In this document: one piece after another, positions 19,028 through 28,714 of the stretch | How the letters are laid out: each line of letters opens with the position of its first letter | How positions within the stretch are numbered: position 1 is the stretch's first letter | DNA from: Ignavibacteriota bacterium | Lineage (GTDB): Bacteria; Bacteroidota; Ignavibacteria; Ignavibacteriales; Melioribacteraceae | Direction of reading: 5' to 3' | Assembly (NCBI GenBank): GCA_002698995.1 | Contig: PAAX01000002.1 | Span: 62,001 to 126,000 of the forward strand | Length of the DNA stretch: 64,000 nucleotides | The notes under the pieces: model-generated | What the model was told of the DNA's origin: nothing | Databases searched by the model: none | What the model saw: only the letters and a program-made list of their open reading frames with translations | Program-made: the position numbers and the translations under genes

Positions 19028-19728
19028 CACAATCTTAATTTCTTTAGATTTAGGATTAAATTGGGATCGGGACAAATAGATTTATAAAAATCCAATTCAT
19101 CTAAAGAAACAACTCCGGGAAAATCACCATTCTTTCCCAGCATATCTGTCATAACTTGAAAGTGAAGATGAGGAGCCCAAAAACCATTCTCGTTTTTATC
19201 ACCTAGTTCAGCAAAGATTTCTCCTTTACTTATCTTCATTCCTTGTGATTTTCCTTCCAATGATTTAAGCGATAAATGACCATATAAAGTATAAAATTTT
19301 TCCTCTTCAATTTGATGTTCAAGAATTATAGTTGGACCATAATCGCCGTAATTATCATTCACTTGAAAACTGTGAATAATTCCATCAATCGGAGAAATTA
19401 TTCTTGTGTATGCATCCACCCAAAGATCAACTCCCAAATGTATTATTCTTGAATTGTTACCTTCACCAAAATGCTTACTTCTTTTATAAATAATTCTATT
19501 TTCCAAATAACCTCCGGCACCAATCTTACACTTATACTGATGAAGTTTGGTTTTAACATAGTCTGAAAACTGATCTATATTATCAATATCAAACGAATTT
19601 AATTCATTATTCCTTTCAGAAAAATCAAAAACAAAAACTTCGTCATCATTGAAGGAAAGATCAATTACGCTTGCAAAGCTGTTATGATATCTTTTTAATA
19701 AAGTAGAAAGATTGTTAGATACCAACAT
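19027..19728 (-). CDS. M23-family (LytM-like) peptidase domain protein without signal peptide
   Basis: 233 residues. The C-terminal half is a LytM/M23 domain with the zinc ligands HLGVD and HLHFQ and a preceding YTLYGHLS segment; the N-terminal ~80 residues are unrecognised. There is no signal peptide or membrane helix, so the protein should be cytoplasmic, odd for an endopeptidase of murein. Similar domains occur in cytosolic fusion proteins with class-III aminotransferases, so a non-murein substrate is possible. Its stop codon overlaps the alr start (TGATG), tying it to D-alanine metabolism. Confidence 0.8.
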   Translation of the reverse strand: MLVSNNLSTLLKRYHNSFASVIDLSFNDDEVFVFDFSERNNELNSFDIDNIDQFSDYVKTKLHQYKCKIGAGGYLENRIIYKRSKHFGEGNNSRIIHLGVDLWVDAYTRIISPIDGIIHSFQVNDNYGDYGPTIILEHQIEEEKFYTLYGHLSLKSLEGKSQGMKISKGEIFAELGDKNENGFWAPHLHFQVMTDMLGKNGDFPGVVSLDELDFYKSICPDPNLILNLKKLRL

Positions 19729-19809
19729 TAACCTAATTTTCTGAAATGTATTGCAGTTGTTGTAATATAACTATAATGAATATTAAATAAAAATCTACAT
19801 GGTTTGTTT

Positions 19810-21633
19810 TTATTGAAAGGTCAATTTAAACTCGGTTCCAATACCCTTTTTACTTTTAACGGCAAGATCAATATTATTGATTTGACAATAGTTTTTGACC
19901 AATGCTAAACCTAATCCGTTGCCTTCATATTTTCTTGTATAACCAATTTCCTCTTGTGTAAAAGGAGTGAAAAGATTTGATAAAAAATCATCCGACATTC
20001 CAATCCCGGTATCAATAATCTTAACAACTATTTTTGATTCGGAATTTAATTCAATTGATATTTTTATTTCACCTTCTTCTGTGTATTTGATTGCATTATC
20101 AATTAAGTTAGCAAATATTTGGTTTACACTGTATTCATCGCAGGTTACATTGGTAACCGGTAATTCTGCACTAAAGCTTAGTTTAATATTTTTCTTATTT
20201 GCTGTTTCTAGATATTCATCCAGCAGATTACTTAACAATGGATTGAGATCGAGCATTGTAAAAATTGGATTATATGAAAGAGTCTGCAATTCTGACATAT
20301 TCAAGATTAAGTCGATGGTTCTAATCAATCTTGCACTTGAAAGTTCAATTGTTTTGAAATACTGATCGCATTCCGTTTTATCAAGATTTCCTTCAACTAA
20401 TCCTTCTTTAATAAGTGAGATATAACTAAGAATTCCAAATAGAGGCGATCTAATTTCATGGGACATCTGAGCAAGAAAGGCTGTCTTTACTTTTTCCGAA
20501 TTTTCCGCTTTTTCTTTGGCAGAAATTAAATCTTCTTCAGCTTTCTTTCTATCGTTTATATTTCTCCATGAAACGAAAATCAAGTCATTCTTTTCAAAAG
20601 GAAGAAGAGTTAATGTAACTTCAATCCATAACTCAATTCCTTCCTTAGTTGTATGAATCCATTCAAAATTATGACTTCCCCTAATTTTAGTAAGTGCAAT
20701 TAATTCTTGTGCTTTTGTTCTAGATAATTGACCATCAGATTGATATTCAGGAGAAATCTGGTCAGGTGTAATTTTCTTAAGATCTTCAATGCTCTCATAG
20801 TTTAATATTTTTGCTGCCGCTTCGTTACAATCAATAAATTCATTCCCTTGAATTAACAGCATTGGGTCGGCTGATTTTTCAAAAAGTGTTCTAAATCTCG
20901 ACTCACTCTCTTCAAGAGCTTTACTTACTCTGCTGTAATTTATAATATCATTAAAATTTTTTGAACTTAGAATTATTGCGAAAAGTACAAAGCTGATTTC
21001 GATTATAAAATTGACATTAACGGATTGTTGATCAAAAAAGGAAATTGTTATTCCCATTGAAATAACAACAGGCATAAATGAAATCAGTAAAAGAAGTGCA
21101 TCTTTTCTTCGTTTATTATTATAAGCAAAATGAATTGCCTTAATTATGTATAGAAGAAGAACAGCAAGATATATTTTAATAAATTGCAGCCAAACCGATT
21201 GAACAATTTCATATTTATTTAACTTTTCTCCGTAATATATTTCGGTTTTATTAATCCTTACTAATTCATCAATTGATATTCCATACTTCCTAAAGAAGTT
21301 TACAATCAAAAATAATATTAGGGGAACTGTTAAAAGTAAAAAAATATTTTTATTTCTATAGTTAGATATTTCCTGAACAAGTAGAATCAAAACTAAACAG
21401 CTCAGTAGTAGAACGACATTAATTGCTTTTTCTACAAAAATAAAATCATTGATTTCAGTTACATAATACGAAATAAGCGAAAGTATCAGAAATAATGACA
21501 TTCCGGTTACTATTAAGAAATAGTAAAGATTAAATTTTCTATCAATACCTCTAACAGCCAGATTTATAGAAAATAAACCACCAGCCATTAAAATACCGAC
21601 AAAAATCGATATAATGATTTGCAATAAACTCAT
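19810..21633 (-). CDS. Membrane sensor histidine kinase with PAS domain
   Basis: 607 residues. About seven hydrophobic helices occupy residues 1-225, then a PAS domain (~240-365, RFRTLFEKSADPMLLI through VSWRNINDRKKAEEDL), HisKA with His392 in AQMSHEIRSPL, and HATPase boxes NLIDNAIKYT, DTGIGMSDD and EGNGLGLALV. It has no receiver domain and no adjacent regulator. The M23-like gene and alr follow on the same strand after 81 nt and might be cotranscribed. The multi-helix N-terminus suggests sensing within or across the membrane; the ligand is unknown. Confidence 0.9.
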   Translation of the reverse strand: MSLLQIIISIFVGILMAGGLFSINLAVRGIDRKFNLYYFLIVTGMSLFLILSLISYYVTEINDFIFVEKAINVVLLLSCLVLILLVQEISNYRNKNIFLLLTVPLILFLIVNFFRKYGISIDELVRINKTEIYYGEKLNKYEIVQSVWLQFIKIYLAVLLLYIIKAIHFAYNNKRRKDALLLLISFMPVVISMGITISFFDQQSVNVNFIIEISFVLFAIILSSKNFNDIINYSRVSKALEESESRFRTLFEKSADPMLLIQGNEFIDCNEAAAKILNYESIEDLKKITPDQISPEYQSDGQLSRTKAQELIALTKIRGSHNFEWIHTTKEGIELWIEVTLTLLPFEKNDLIFVSWRNINDRKKAEEDLISAKEKAENSEKVKTAFLAQMSHEIRSPLFGILSYISLIKEGLVEGNLDKTECDQYFKTIELSSARLIRTIDLILNMSELQTLSYNPIFTMLDLNPLLSNLLDEYLETANKKNIKLSFSAELPVTNVTCDEYSVNQIFANLIDNAIKYTEEGEIKISIELNSESKIVVKIIDTGIGMSDDFLSNLFTPFTQEEIGYTRKYEGNGLGLALVKNYCQINNIDLAVKSKKGIGTEFKLTFQ

Positions 21634-21778
21634 TTATTATTTTTTTGTGATTCTTATTTTTATTTGAAGATAAGTGATCTTCTCTCTCAAGCACATTATC
21701 GATAATTTAATCCCGCTCTTTAACGATAATGGAAGAAAATAAATGAAAGAAATGAATAATGCTATGTAAAATATTGTT
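21634..21778. other. Intergenic DNA, nothing recognised
   Basis: AT-rich spacer upstream of the PAS kinase; it must hold that gene's promoter but I see no convincing motif. The rest of this 433-bp gap (to 22066) holds a gene relic and an inverted-repeat element listed separately. Confidence 0.5.
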
Positions 21779-21880
21779 TAACGATTTAATAATTAGGAAT
21801 CTCACAAAAACAATCTACATAAATCTGCTTGTAAATTCTAAAACAGAAGAAATTACTAAATCTCTCATAGGGGAAATTTA
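21779..21880 (+). pseudogene. Relic of the 3' end of a LuxR-type response regulator gene
   Basis: This stretch aligns with the last ~115 nt of the intact response regulator gene ending at 28380. Shared blocks include TGTAAATTCTAA, ACTAAATCTCTCA and AGGGGAAATTTA, in the same order and spacing. A gap of about 14 nt near 21796 breaks the frame, and the stop codon is changed. The relic keeps the same orientation and the same neighbour (a T9SS sorting-domain 3' end facing it) as the intact copy, so it marks a segmental duplication. Confidence 0.7.
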
Positions 21881-21909
21881 TTCTGTCACAATTTATCTTT
21901 AAAATAAAA

Positions 21910-22040
21910 AGGGGCTATCTCAAAAGATTAAAATGGTCATTGCGAAGCGGTTTTTGCTGAAGCAATCTGTTGAATTCAACTCGAAAAAGAGATCACTTCG
22001 CTTTGCTCGTGATGACATAGCTATTTTCGAGACAGCCCCT
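21910..22040. repeat. 131-bp MITE-like element with imperfect terminal inverted repeats
   Basis: The ends AGGGGCTATCTCAAAA and TTTTCGAGACAGCCCCT are inverted copies with two differences. Inner arms continue the symmetry (GGTCATTGCGAAGCG against CGCTTTGCTCGTGATGACA). No coding capacity. It sits exactly where the second copy of the surrounding sequence (28421-28441) has a simple terminator hairpin, so it inserted into or replaced that terminator. On the minus strand the hairpin is followed by TTTTTATTTTAAAG and could still terminate the T9SS gene. The GTCATTGCGA..GAAGCAATC core resembles dispersed repeats of many genomes. Confidence 0.7.
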
Positions 22041-22313
22041 CTTTTATTAAGTATTTTTACTTAATCTTATTTCATTAACATCATTTTTTGTACTTGTCTG
22101 AAATTGTCTGTTATCATTTCATAGAAGTATACGCCTGATGCTAAGTTTGATGCATCCCATGAATAGTTATAATATCCAGGTGTATATTGTCCGTTAACCA
22201 AAACTCCTACTTCTTTACCAACTGCGTTGTAGATTGTTATCTTAACATTAGAATTTTCTGGAACTGCAAACTTAATGTTTGTAGTTGGGTTGAATGGGTT
22301 TGGATAATTTTGT
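22040..22313 (-). repeat. T9SS sorting-domain duplication, copy 1
   Basis: 274 bp matching 28441-28714 with no gap and 4 mismatches counted by eye. It covers the 3' flank, stop codon and about 80 codons of the sorting domain. Similarity stops abruptly at the codons just before the Asn-Tyr-Pro-Asn-Pro motif. All four differences are silent, since the encoded segments are identical. Confidence 0.9.
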
Positions 22314-24451
22314 TCTAGAACATAACCCCCAGGCAGAATTTCATTGAAGTGTATTTCTACTATATTCGAGTATTCATACTTTCCGTCAAAATCAATTTGC
22401 TTAATTCTATATAGATATTTATCAGATTTAACAAGTGAATCATCAACATAGGAGTAATTTTTTACTGAATTACTATTCCCATATCCTTGAACAAAACTAA
22501 TAACCGACCAATTTTCAGAGTTTAGGTTTTTTCTTTCTATTTCAAAACCGTAATTGTTGAGCTCTGTTGCTGTTGACCAATTTAGTATAACAGAATTTTC
22601 ATTCTGCATTGCAGTAAAAGAAGTCAGTTCAACCGGAAGAGCATTCTGACTTGTTGAGCCAATTCCAAACTGACTAAAACTTGTTATGCCATTTACGGTT
22701 ATCTGATTTCCATTTATAGAGTATGTATTTGTATTTGGATCAAGAATTGACCATGATGAATTTTCATCTTCTCTATGAAGTATTCTTATATTATTAATAT
22801 TGCTTACTCCTCCAACACCAGTTAAGTCAAAAGTTATATTAGCAGTAAAACTTGAAGCTGTAGTTCCAAATTCCCAATATCTATCAGGACTAATTACTTC
22901 AATTCCAACTGGCAAATCTCCACCTGGATTTCCTTCAATTAATCTTGCCATACCATTACTTGCTGCTGTTAAATTCTGCGTTCCCTTAATTAATGATTTA
23001 CTTGCATTTGTGAAATTGAAAGAGACATAATACTCAGCCAAATAGTTAAGCACTCCCCCACCATCCGGAATATCAAATCCAACTATTTTTTCTCTCACAA
23101 ATGTCGGAACAATAGAAATCACTGCATCATAAAAAGGATTGTTAATAACCGAAGACATTGAATTAAAAACAAAATCAACTTGTCCGGTACCATTAGCATC
23201 AAATTCTGCTTCCCAAGCATCATCACTGTTTGCAGTATTTATTTCCCCCCAGCCTCCGCCGGTTGTCGAAAATCCTGGTCCATATGGCGCTGGATAAGAT
23301 ACATTCAACCCAATTCTACAATTTTCTAGCTGCAGTTTTAATACTCCATCTTGATAAATATTTGCTGTCCCATTTATATAAACTCTTTCATCCTCTTGTT
23401 GTCCCTCAATATCCACATCTTCAAAATCAAAAAGTTCAAAACCGGTCATATCAACTGTAATTCCGTCAACACTATTTAGTAAATCTGTATTTTCACTAAC
23501 TGCGTATGCTAATGACGTCCCGTTCAGCCAATCCATATTATTATAAGCAAACGCTCCGGTAGTTCCCATTGCCGGACCAGTGGCATCGCTTGCAAGTAAG
23601 TTGTGTAGTTGAAACTTCATTTTAGCAAGGTTATCAATTCCCGGATCGTTATTTAAATTATCATTCAACGGAATTGCTTCATCATCAAATCCGATTGAAA
23701 TTCCGGAACTGCCGTCAACTTTAAAGAAATTAAATGTATTATCTTCAGAAGCGGCATAAGCCCAAATTTCTAAAATAATATATCTTGTTTCACCATCTGG
23801 CACATTTGAATAAGCTGTTCCATTCTCTCTTATTTGAAGATTTGCTGTCGCTTGTCCTGTAGTATAAAGATTTGTTCCTAATGTTCCGTTTACATCTGAT
23901 TGATAAAGGGCAACATTATAATATCTTTGTCCGGATGCAGCATTACCTTGGAAATTATATCCAATATTAAACTTAATAAGATAATTAAGGTCTTTCGCAA
24001 GCCCGCTTGTATTTTGAAGTTGGTACAAAATTCTAAATGAAACTCTTGCTTGAGCATTAAAACTTGTACCAGTCTGAACAACTGGATCTTGATACATAGC
24101 AAAAAACTTTACAGTGTTTGTATTTATTGGGCCGCCAGCTGATGGATTAATTTCAGCCCAGCAAGATACTACTCCTATTTGAGCAGCATTATCAATAATT
24201 TCTATTCTAGTATCATTTATATTTTCTTGATTCTGTATTTCTGCCCCAACTTGAGCAAAGTTAGTATATATTCCACTGTTTTCTGGTTCTAGATAAGAAG
24301 TAAACAAATTACTGTAATTACTATTACTTCCCGGATCAGAGCCATTGGGATTTGGAAGTACTTTTGTACTTGTAACAGTAAAACCTGAGTTTTGTGCAAG
24401 AATGTTTATTGCCAGCATTGTATAAAAAAGTATTTGAACAAGGTATTTCAT
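22067..24451 (-). CDS. Secreted protein with T9SS type A sorting domain, function unknown
   Basis: 794 residues with a signal peptide (MKYLVQILFYTMLAINILAQ). The body is beta-rich and Asn/Thr-rich, without a catalytic motif I recognise. A short fibronectin-III-like segment (LPVELTSFTAMQNENSVILNW, ~residue 615 on) precedes the C-terminal sorting domain with NYPNPFNPTT and final MMLMK. Export through T9SS and attachment to the cell surface are expected. The last ~80 codons are a near-identical copy of those of the multihaem cytochrome at 28468. No partner gene is evident; the divergent neighbour is a propeller-type sensor kinase. Confidence 0.85.
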   Translation of the reverse strand: MKYLVQILFYTMLAINILAQNSGFTVTSTKVLPNPNGSDPGSNSNYSNLFTSYLEPENSGIYTNFAQVGAEIQNQENINDTRIEIIDNAAQIGVVSCWAEINPSAGGPINTNTVKFFAMYQDPVVQTGTSFNAQARVSFRILYQLQNTSGLAKDLNYLIKFNIGYNFQGNAASGQRYYNVALYQSDVNGTLGTNLYTTGQATANLQIRENGTAYSNVPDGETRYIILEIWAYAASEDNTFNFFKVDGSSGISIGFDDEAIPLNDNLNNDPGIDNLAKMKFQLHNLLASDATGPAMGTTGAFAYNNMDWLNGTSLAYAVSENTDLLNSVDGITVDMTGFELFDFEDVDIEGQQEDERVYINGTANIYQDGVLKLQLENCRIGLNVSYPAPYGPGFSTTGGGWGEINTANSDDAWEAEFDANGTGQVDFVFNSMSSVINNPFYDAVISIVPTFVREKIVGFDIPDGGGVLNYLAEYYVSFNFTNASKSLIKGTQNLTAASNGMARLIEGNPGGDLPVGIEVISPDRYWEFGTTASSFTANITFDLTGVGGVSNINNIRILHREDENSSWSILDPNTNTYSINGNQITVNGITSFSQFGIGSTSQNALPVELTSFTAMQNENSVILNWSTATELNNYGFEIERKNLNSENWSVISFVQGYGNSNSVKNYSYVDDSLVKSDKYLYRIKQIDFDGKYEYSNIVEIHFNEILPGGYVLEQNYPNPFNPTTNIKFAVPENSNVKITIYNAVGKEVGVLVNGQYTPGYYNYSWDASNLASGVYFYEMITDNFRQVQKMMLMK

Positions 24452-24673
24452 ATCTTTTCCCTCTATTAATAAAAATTGTGGTTCAATAATCCTTATATTT
24501 TTATCCCTCTACAATCACATGAATATGGGATATAGGCTTTAATTGTGATTCATCTCAATGATTTACTTTGACAGAGCTCACTTTTTATTTTCAGTTTAAC
24601 ATCATATTTTTTTATAAATAAATTTCACTTTGTTTATTATTACTTAGTTAATTAGAACATAAGTCGGGTTGTA

Positions 24674-27600
24674 ATGAGCCTTAAATCTTTAACTGCATTT
24701 TTAATTATTCTTTTTCTCTTTCTTAACTTAAAGAGTCAACCCCTTTCAAACAGATTTGATGGACTTACATTTGGATCTGATCCTTCAAGAAACAGTATTA
24801 CATCTATTATTCAAGATGAGCAAGGATTTATGTGGTTCGGTACAAAATTCGGCCTAGTAAGATATGATGGATACAACCATAAAGTTTTTATTTATGATCA
24901 CAAAACGAAGAACAGCTTAAGTAATAATTTCATTAGAGATTTACTTCTTGATAATAATGGTAGAATTTGGATTGCAACCGACGGCGGCGGGATTTCTATT
25001 TTCAATCCGGTAAATGAAACTTTTTCTACAATTAATCTTCAGACTGCTTTCCCGGAATATGAGAGAGTTAATGAAGTTTGGTCACTTCACCAAGATAAAC
25101 AAAATCCCGATAAGGTAATGTGGATTGGTACTTCAGAGGGTTTGATAAAATTTAATTCCGCAGACAGCAGCTTTACAATTTTTAGAAATGATAACTCGAC
25201 AATTAGCGGTAATCGTATTTCATGCCTTTTTGAAGACAGCAAAAATCGATTGTGGATTGGAACAATAACAGACGGAATTAATATTTTTGATAAAGAAAAC
25301 AGTTTCATCAACAAGAGAAACAACAGTAATATTACATTTAATATTGAGGCTGATTTTATTTGGGATATTATTGAAGATTCATCAAATACAATTTGGTTTG
25401 GTACACAAACTAATGGACTATATAAATTTGATGAACCAAATAAAATATTCATCAACTATAATCATTCCGAAACCAAAAAGAATTCTCTTTCTGAGAAAAG
25501 AGTTTTAGCTTTAATGCAGCCGAAGGGTTACTCCGGAAGTTTATTTATCGGTACATGGGAAGGAGGTTTAAACATACTAAATCCCTCAAACATTACTTTC
25601 CAAAATTATGATACAAAAGAAGGATTAAGCTCAACCAGCATTTTATCTTTTTTCCAAGATCACTCCGGTATAGTTTGGATTGGTACCGAGAAAGGAGGAG
25701 TTAATTATATTCTTCCGGGTAAAATCAAATTTGATTCTTATAACCTATCTGAAAACAATAACAATTTAGCAGTTACTTCTTTTCTGAAATTCAAAAACCA
25801 ACTCCTAATTGGAAGTACAAGCGGTTTATTCATTAAAGAACTTGAATCAAAAGAAATAAAAAAATTTAATGAAGTTTATCCTACAATAAAATTAAGCGAC
25901 CATAATATTCAATCACTTATTAAACTGCCGGATAACAAAATTTTAGCCGGAACATTTTTCGGTGGAATAAACTTAATCGATTTATATAAAATGGAAAGTT
26001 CTTCTGTTGTCCCTAATGAGTTTAAAAATGACGCAGTAAAAAAACTCTTTTTAGATTCCAAAAAAAATATTTGGATAGGTACACTGAAAAGCGGGATTAT
26101 AATTCTTGATCAAAACCTAATCATCAAAGATAAATTCAATAAAGAAAATGGCAAAATTAACTCGAACTTTATAACAGATATTTTTGAAGACAGTAATAAT
26201 AATATTTGGTTTGGGACTTACAGAAGCGGACTTTACAAATTTGATAACAAACTGCATCTCCATAATTATCTTAGTATTCCGGAAAATAGATCAACCTTAA
26301 GCAGCAATAACATTAATTCTATTTGGGAAGATAAAAATGGAATTATTTGGATTGCTACTGAGGGGGGCGGCTTAAATAAATTTAATCCTACTGCTAATTC
26401 ATTTGAAATGATTTCTGAATCAAATGGACTGGCAGGAAACAATGTAAAATCCATAGTTAATGATAACAGCAATTTTCTATGGATAAGTACTACAAATGGA
26501 ATCAGTAAACTTAATCTTGTTGACAACAGCATAATAAATTTTAATTCAGATGACGGACTTAACTCAAATGTTTTTACAAATAATTCAGTTTATAAAATTG
26601 ATGAGACAATTTATTTTGGGAGCATAAATGGATTTAGTTCTTTCAATCCGATTAACATAAATAAAAACAACTTTATACCTAATGTTCACTTAACACAGTT
26701 TTTGGTATTTAATAAACCAATTGAGCTTCAAAAAAGTATATCATACACAAATGAAATTAATTTGAGATATAATCAAAATGTATTTTCAATTCATTACACG
26801 GCTTTGAATTATATCTTTCCTGAAAGGAATAAGTATGCTTATAGATTAATCGGTTTTGATAACGATTGGATTTATACAAAAAACAGAAGTGTTGTTTACA
26901 CTAATTTGAATCCGGGCACATATTTGTTTGAAGTAAAAGCTTCAAATAATGACGGCATTTGGAATGAGCAAGGAACATCACTTAAGATTATTATTGCAGC
27001 CCCTTTTTGGATGACCTGGTGGTTTTACTTACTTGTTATTCTATTTGTTATCACCTTATTTTATTTCTTTTATAAAGTACGAATTAACAAATTAATTGCA
27101 ATGGAGCGGTTAAGAACAAAAATTGCCAGCGATCTGCATGATGAAATCGGTTCATCACTGACTAAGATTTCTATTAATGCCGGTTTACTGAATTACGAAC
27201 AAAATAAAAATGAAATTTCGAAAAGACTTAAAAACATTGAAAGTACCAGCAGAGAAGTAATTAGCTCTATGAGTGATATTATTTGGTCGATTGATGCTAG
27301 AAAAGATAAGCTTTCTGAATTGATATCGAGAATGAAGAATACTGCTTTCGATATTTTAGGAGACAAAGATATTGGGATTGAGTTTGATATTAATATCCCC
27401 CAAAAAGATATTAAATTACCCTTACGATTTAGAGAGAATATCTTTCTTATATTCAAAGAAGCTGTAAATAATTGTGCAAAACATTCCAATGCTGATAAAG
27501 TTCTTGTTCAGTTTATAATAAATAATAACCAAATAAAATTATTAATAAGTGATAACGGAATTGGAATGAGTGAAATTGATTTGAATAAAGGTAATGGCTT

Positions 27601-27715
27601 ACAAAATATGAAAATGCGGGCCGAAGCAATAAAAGGAGAAATTAATTACTTAAATAATAACGGTTTTTCAATAGAGTTCACTTCTAAACCATTTTCAAAT
27701 CACATGTTCGGGTGA
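24674..27715 (+). CDS. Two-component propeller-domain sensor histidine kinase (HisKA_3/LytS-NarX type)
   Basis: 1013 residues: signal peptide, about 14 Reg_prop repeats (IWIGT/IWFGT motifs; residues ~25-660) forming two periplasmic beta-propellers, a Y_Y_Y domain (~690-770, ending NNDGIWNEQGTSLKI), one membrane helix (WMTWWFYLLVILFVITLFYFF), then a dimerisation domain with His822 in SDLHDEIGSS and an HATPase with NNCAKHSNADK and GNGLQNMKMRA. This architecture in Bacteroidota usually senses polysaccharide fragments, but here the partner is a NarL/LuxR-type regulator encoded 35 nt downstream. Adjacent genes encode T9SS cargo, a plausible target set. Confidence 0.93.
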   Translation: MSLKSLTAFLIILFLFLNLKSQPLSNRFDGLTFGSDPSRNSITSIIQDEQGFMWFGTKFGLVRYDGYNHKVFIYDHKTKNSLSNNFIRDLLLDNNGRIWIATDGGGISIFNPVNETFSTINLQTAFPEYERVNEVWSLHQDKQNPDKVMWIGTSEGLIKFNSADSSFTIFRNDNSTISGNRISCLFEDSKNRLWIGTITDGINIFDKENSFINKRNNSNITFNIEADFIWDIIEDSSNTIWFGTQTNGLYKFDEPNKIFINYNHSETKKNSLSEKRVLALMQPKGYSGSLFIGTWEGGLNILNPSNITFQNYDTKEGLSSTSILSFFQDHSGIVWIGTEKGGVNYILPGKIKFDSYNLSENNNNLAVTSFLKFKNQLLIGSTSGLFIKELESKEIKKFNEVYPTIKLSDHNIQSLIKLPDNKILAGTFFGGINLIDLYKMESSSVVPNEFKNDAVKKLFLDSKKNIWIGTLKSGIIILDQNLIIKDKFNKENGKINSNFITDIFEDSNNNIWFGTYRSGLYKFDNKLHLHNYLSIPENRSTLSSNNINSIWEDKNGIIWIATEGGGLNKFNPTANSFEMISESNGLAGNNVKSIVNDNSNFLWISTTNGISKLNLVDNSIINFNSDDGLNSNVFTNNSVYKIDETIYFGSINGFSSFNPININKNNFIPNVHLTQFLVFNKPIELQKSISYTNEINLRYNQNVFSIHYTALNYIFPERNKYAYRLIGFDNDWIYTKNRSVVYTNLNPGTYLFEVKASNNDGIWNEQGTSLKIIIAAPFWMTWWFYLLVILFVITLFYFFYKVRINKLIAMERLRTKIASDLHDEIGSSLTKISINAGLLNYEQNKNEISKRLKNIESTSREVISSMSDIIWSIDARKDKLSELISRMKNTAFDILGDKDIGIEFDINIPQKDIKLPLRFRENIFLIFKEAVNNCAKHSNADKVLVQFIINNNQIKLLISDNGIGMSEIDLNKGNGLQNMKMRAEAIKGEINYLNNNGFSIEFTSKPFSNHMFG

Positions 27716-27750
27716 TTTAAAGTATTTCAACTATTAATTAGATTCTTATT

Positions 27751-28380
27751 ATGATTTCATTAGTTATAGTAGAAGATATAAACGAAATAAGAAACGGACT
27801 TTCCGAGTTCTTCAAATTCCAGGAAGATATACTTTTACTTTCTGCTCATAATTCTATTAAAGATTTTTTCGATAATTTTAATCAAGATATAGAACCGGAT
27901 ATTTTTATTATGGATATTGGACTTCCCGGTATAAGCGGTATTGCCGGGATAAAAATGATAAAAGAGAAATATCCAAATAGTGATTTTCTAGTTTTAAGTA
28001 TTTATGAAAGTGAGGATAAAGTTTTTGACGCTCTATGTGCGGGTGCAACCGGTTATCTAATTAAAAATACTCCGTTAGAAAAAATAAAAGATGCTGTTGT
28101 TGAGTTGAAAAACGGCGGTGCTCCTATGTCCCCTAAAATTGCTCGTAAAGTTATTCATCATTTTTCTCCAAAAAAGCAGAGCAATTTAAATGAAATATTA
28201 ACCCCTAAAGAAAAAGAAATTGTTAATTATTTGGTTGAGGGATTTAGCTATAAACAAATTTCGGAACAATTGAATAATTCTATTGAGACAATCAGGCATC
28301 ACATAAAAAACATCTACAAAAAGCTTCATGTAAATTCTAAGACCGAAGTAATCACTAAATCTCTCAAAGGGGAAATTTAG
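27751..28380 (+). CDS. NarL/LuxR-family response regulator
   Basis: 209 residues. Receiver domain (1-120) with phospho-acceptor Asp55 in IFIMDIGLPG, the acidic pair near residue 9 (VVEDI has Glu-Asp) and Lys in YLIKNTP; C-terminal LuxR helix-turn-helix (LTPKEKEIVNYLVEGFSYKQ, then RHHIKNIYKKLHV). It follows the propeller kinase by 35 nt and is certainly its partner. Its 3' end is duplicated as a decayed relic at 21779-21880. Confidence 0.95.
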   Translation: MISLVIVEDINEIRNGLSEFFKFQEDILLLSAHNSIKDFFDNFNQDIEPDIFIMDIGLPGISGIAGIKMIKEKYPNSDFLVLSIYESEDKVFDALCAGATGYLIKNTPLEKIKDAVVELKNGGAPMSPKIARKVIHHFSPKKQSNLNEILTPKEKEIVNYLVEGFSYKQISEQLNNSIETIRHHIKNIYKKLHVNSKTEVITKSLKGEI

Positions 28381-28420
28381 TTCGTACTGAATTTTTATTT
28401 AAACTATCTTTAAAATAAAA

Positions 28421-28441
28421 AGAGCGGGAATTTCCCGCTCT
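28421..28441. terminator. Bidirectional intrinsic terminator
   Basis: AGAGCGGG-AATTT-CCCGCTCT, perfect 8-bp stem, with T-rich flanks on both strands, between the convergent response regulator and cytochrome genes. In the duplicated copy at ~22 kb this hairpin is replaced by the 131-bp element. Confidence 0.85.
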
Positions 28442-28714
28442 CTTTTATTAAGTATTTTTACTTAATCTTATTTCATTAACATCATTTTTTGTACTTGTCT
28501 GAAATTATCTGTTATCATTTCATAGAAGTATACGCCTGATGCTAAGTTTGATGCATCCCATGAATAGTTATAATATCCTGGTGTATATTGGCCGTTAACC
28601 AAAACTCCTACTTCTTTACCAACTGCGTTGTAGATTGTTATCTTAACATTAGAGTTTTCTGGAACTGCAAACTTAATGTTTGTAGTTGGGTTGAATGGGT
28701 TTGGATAATTTTGT
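28441..28714 (-). repeat. T9SS sorting-domain duplication, copy 2
   Basis: Partner of 22040-22313 (same length, 4 mismatches). Here it forms the 3' end of the multihaem cytochrome gene. Confidence 0.9.

Noticed and set aside
21910-22040. Part of a CRISPR array
   Set aside because: There is a single inverted-repeat unit and no direct repeats with spacers.
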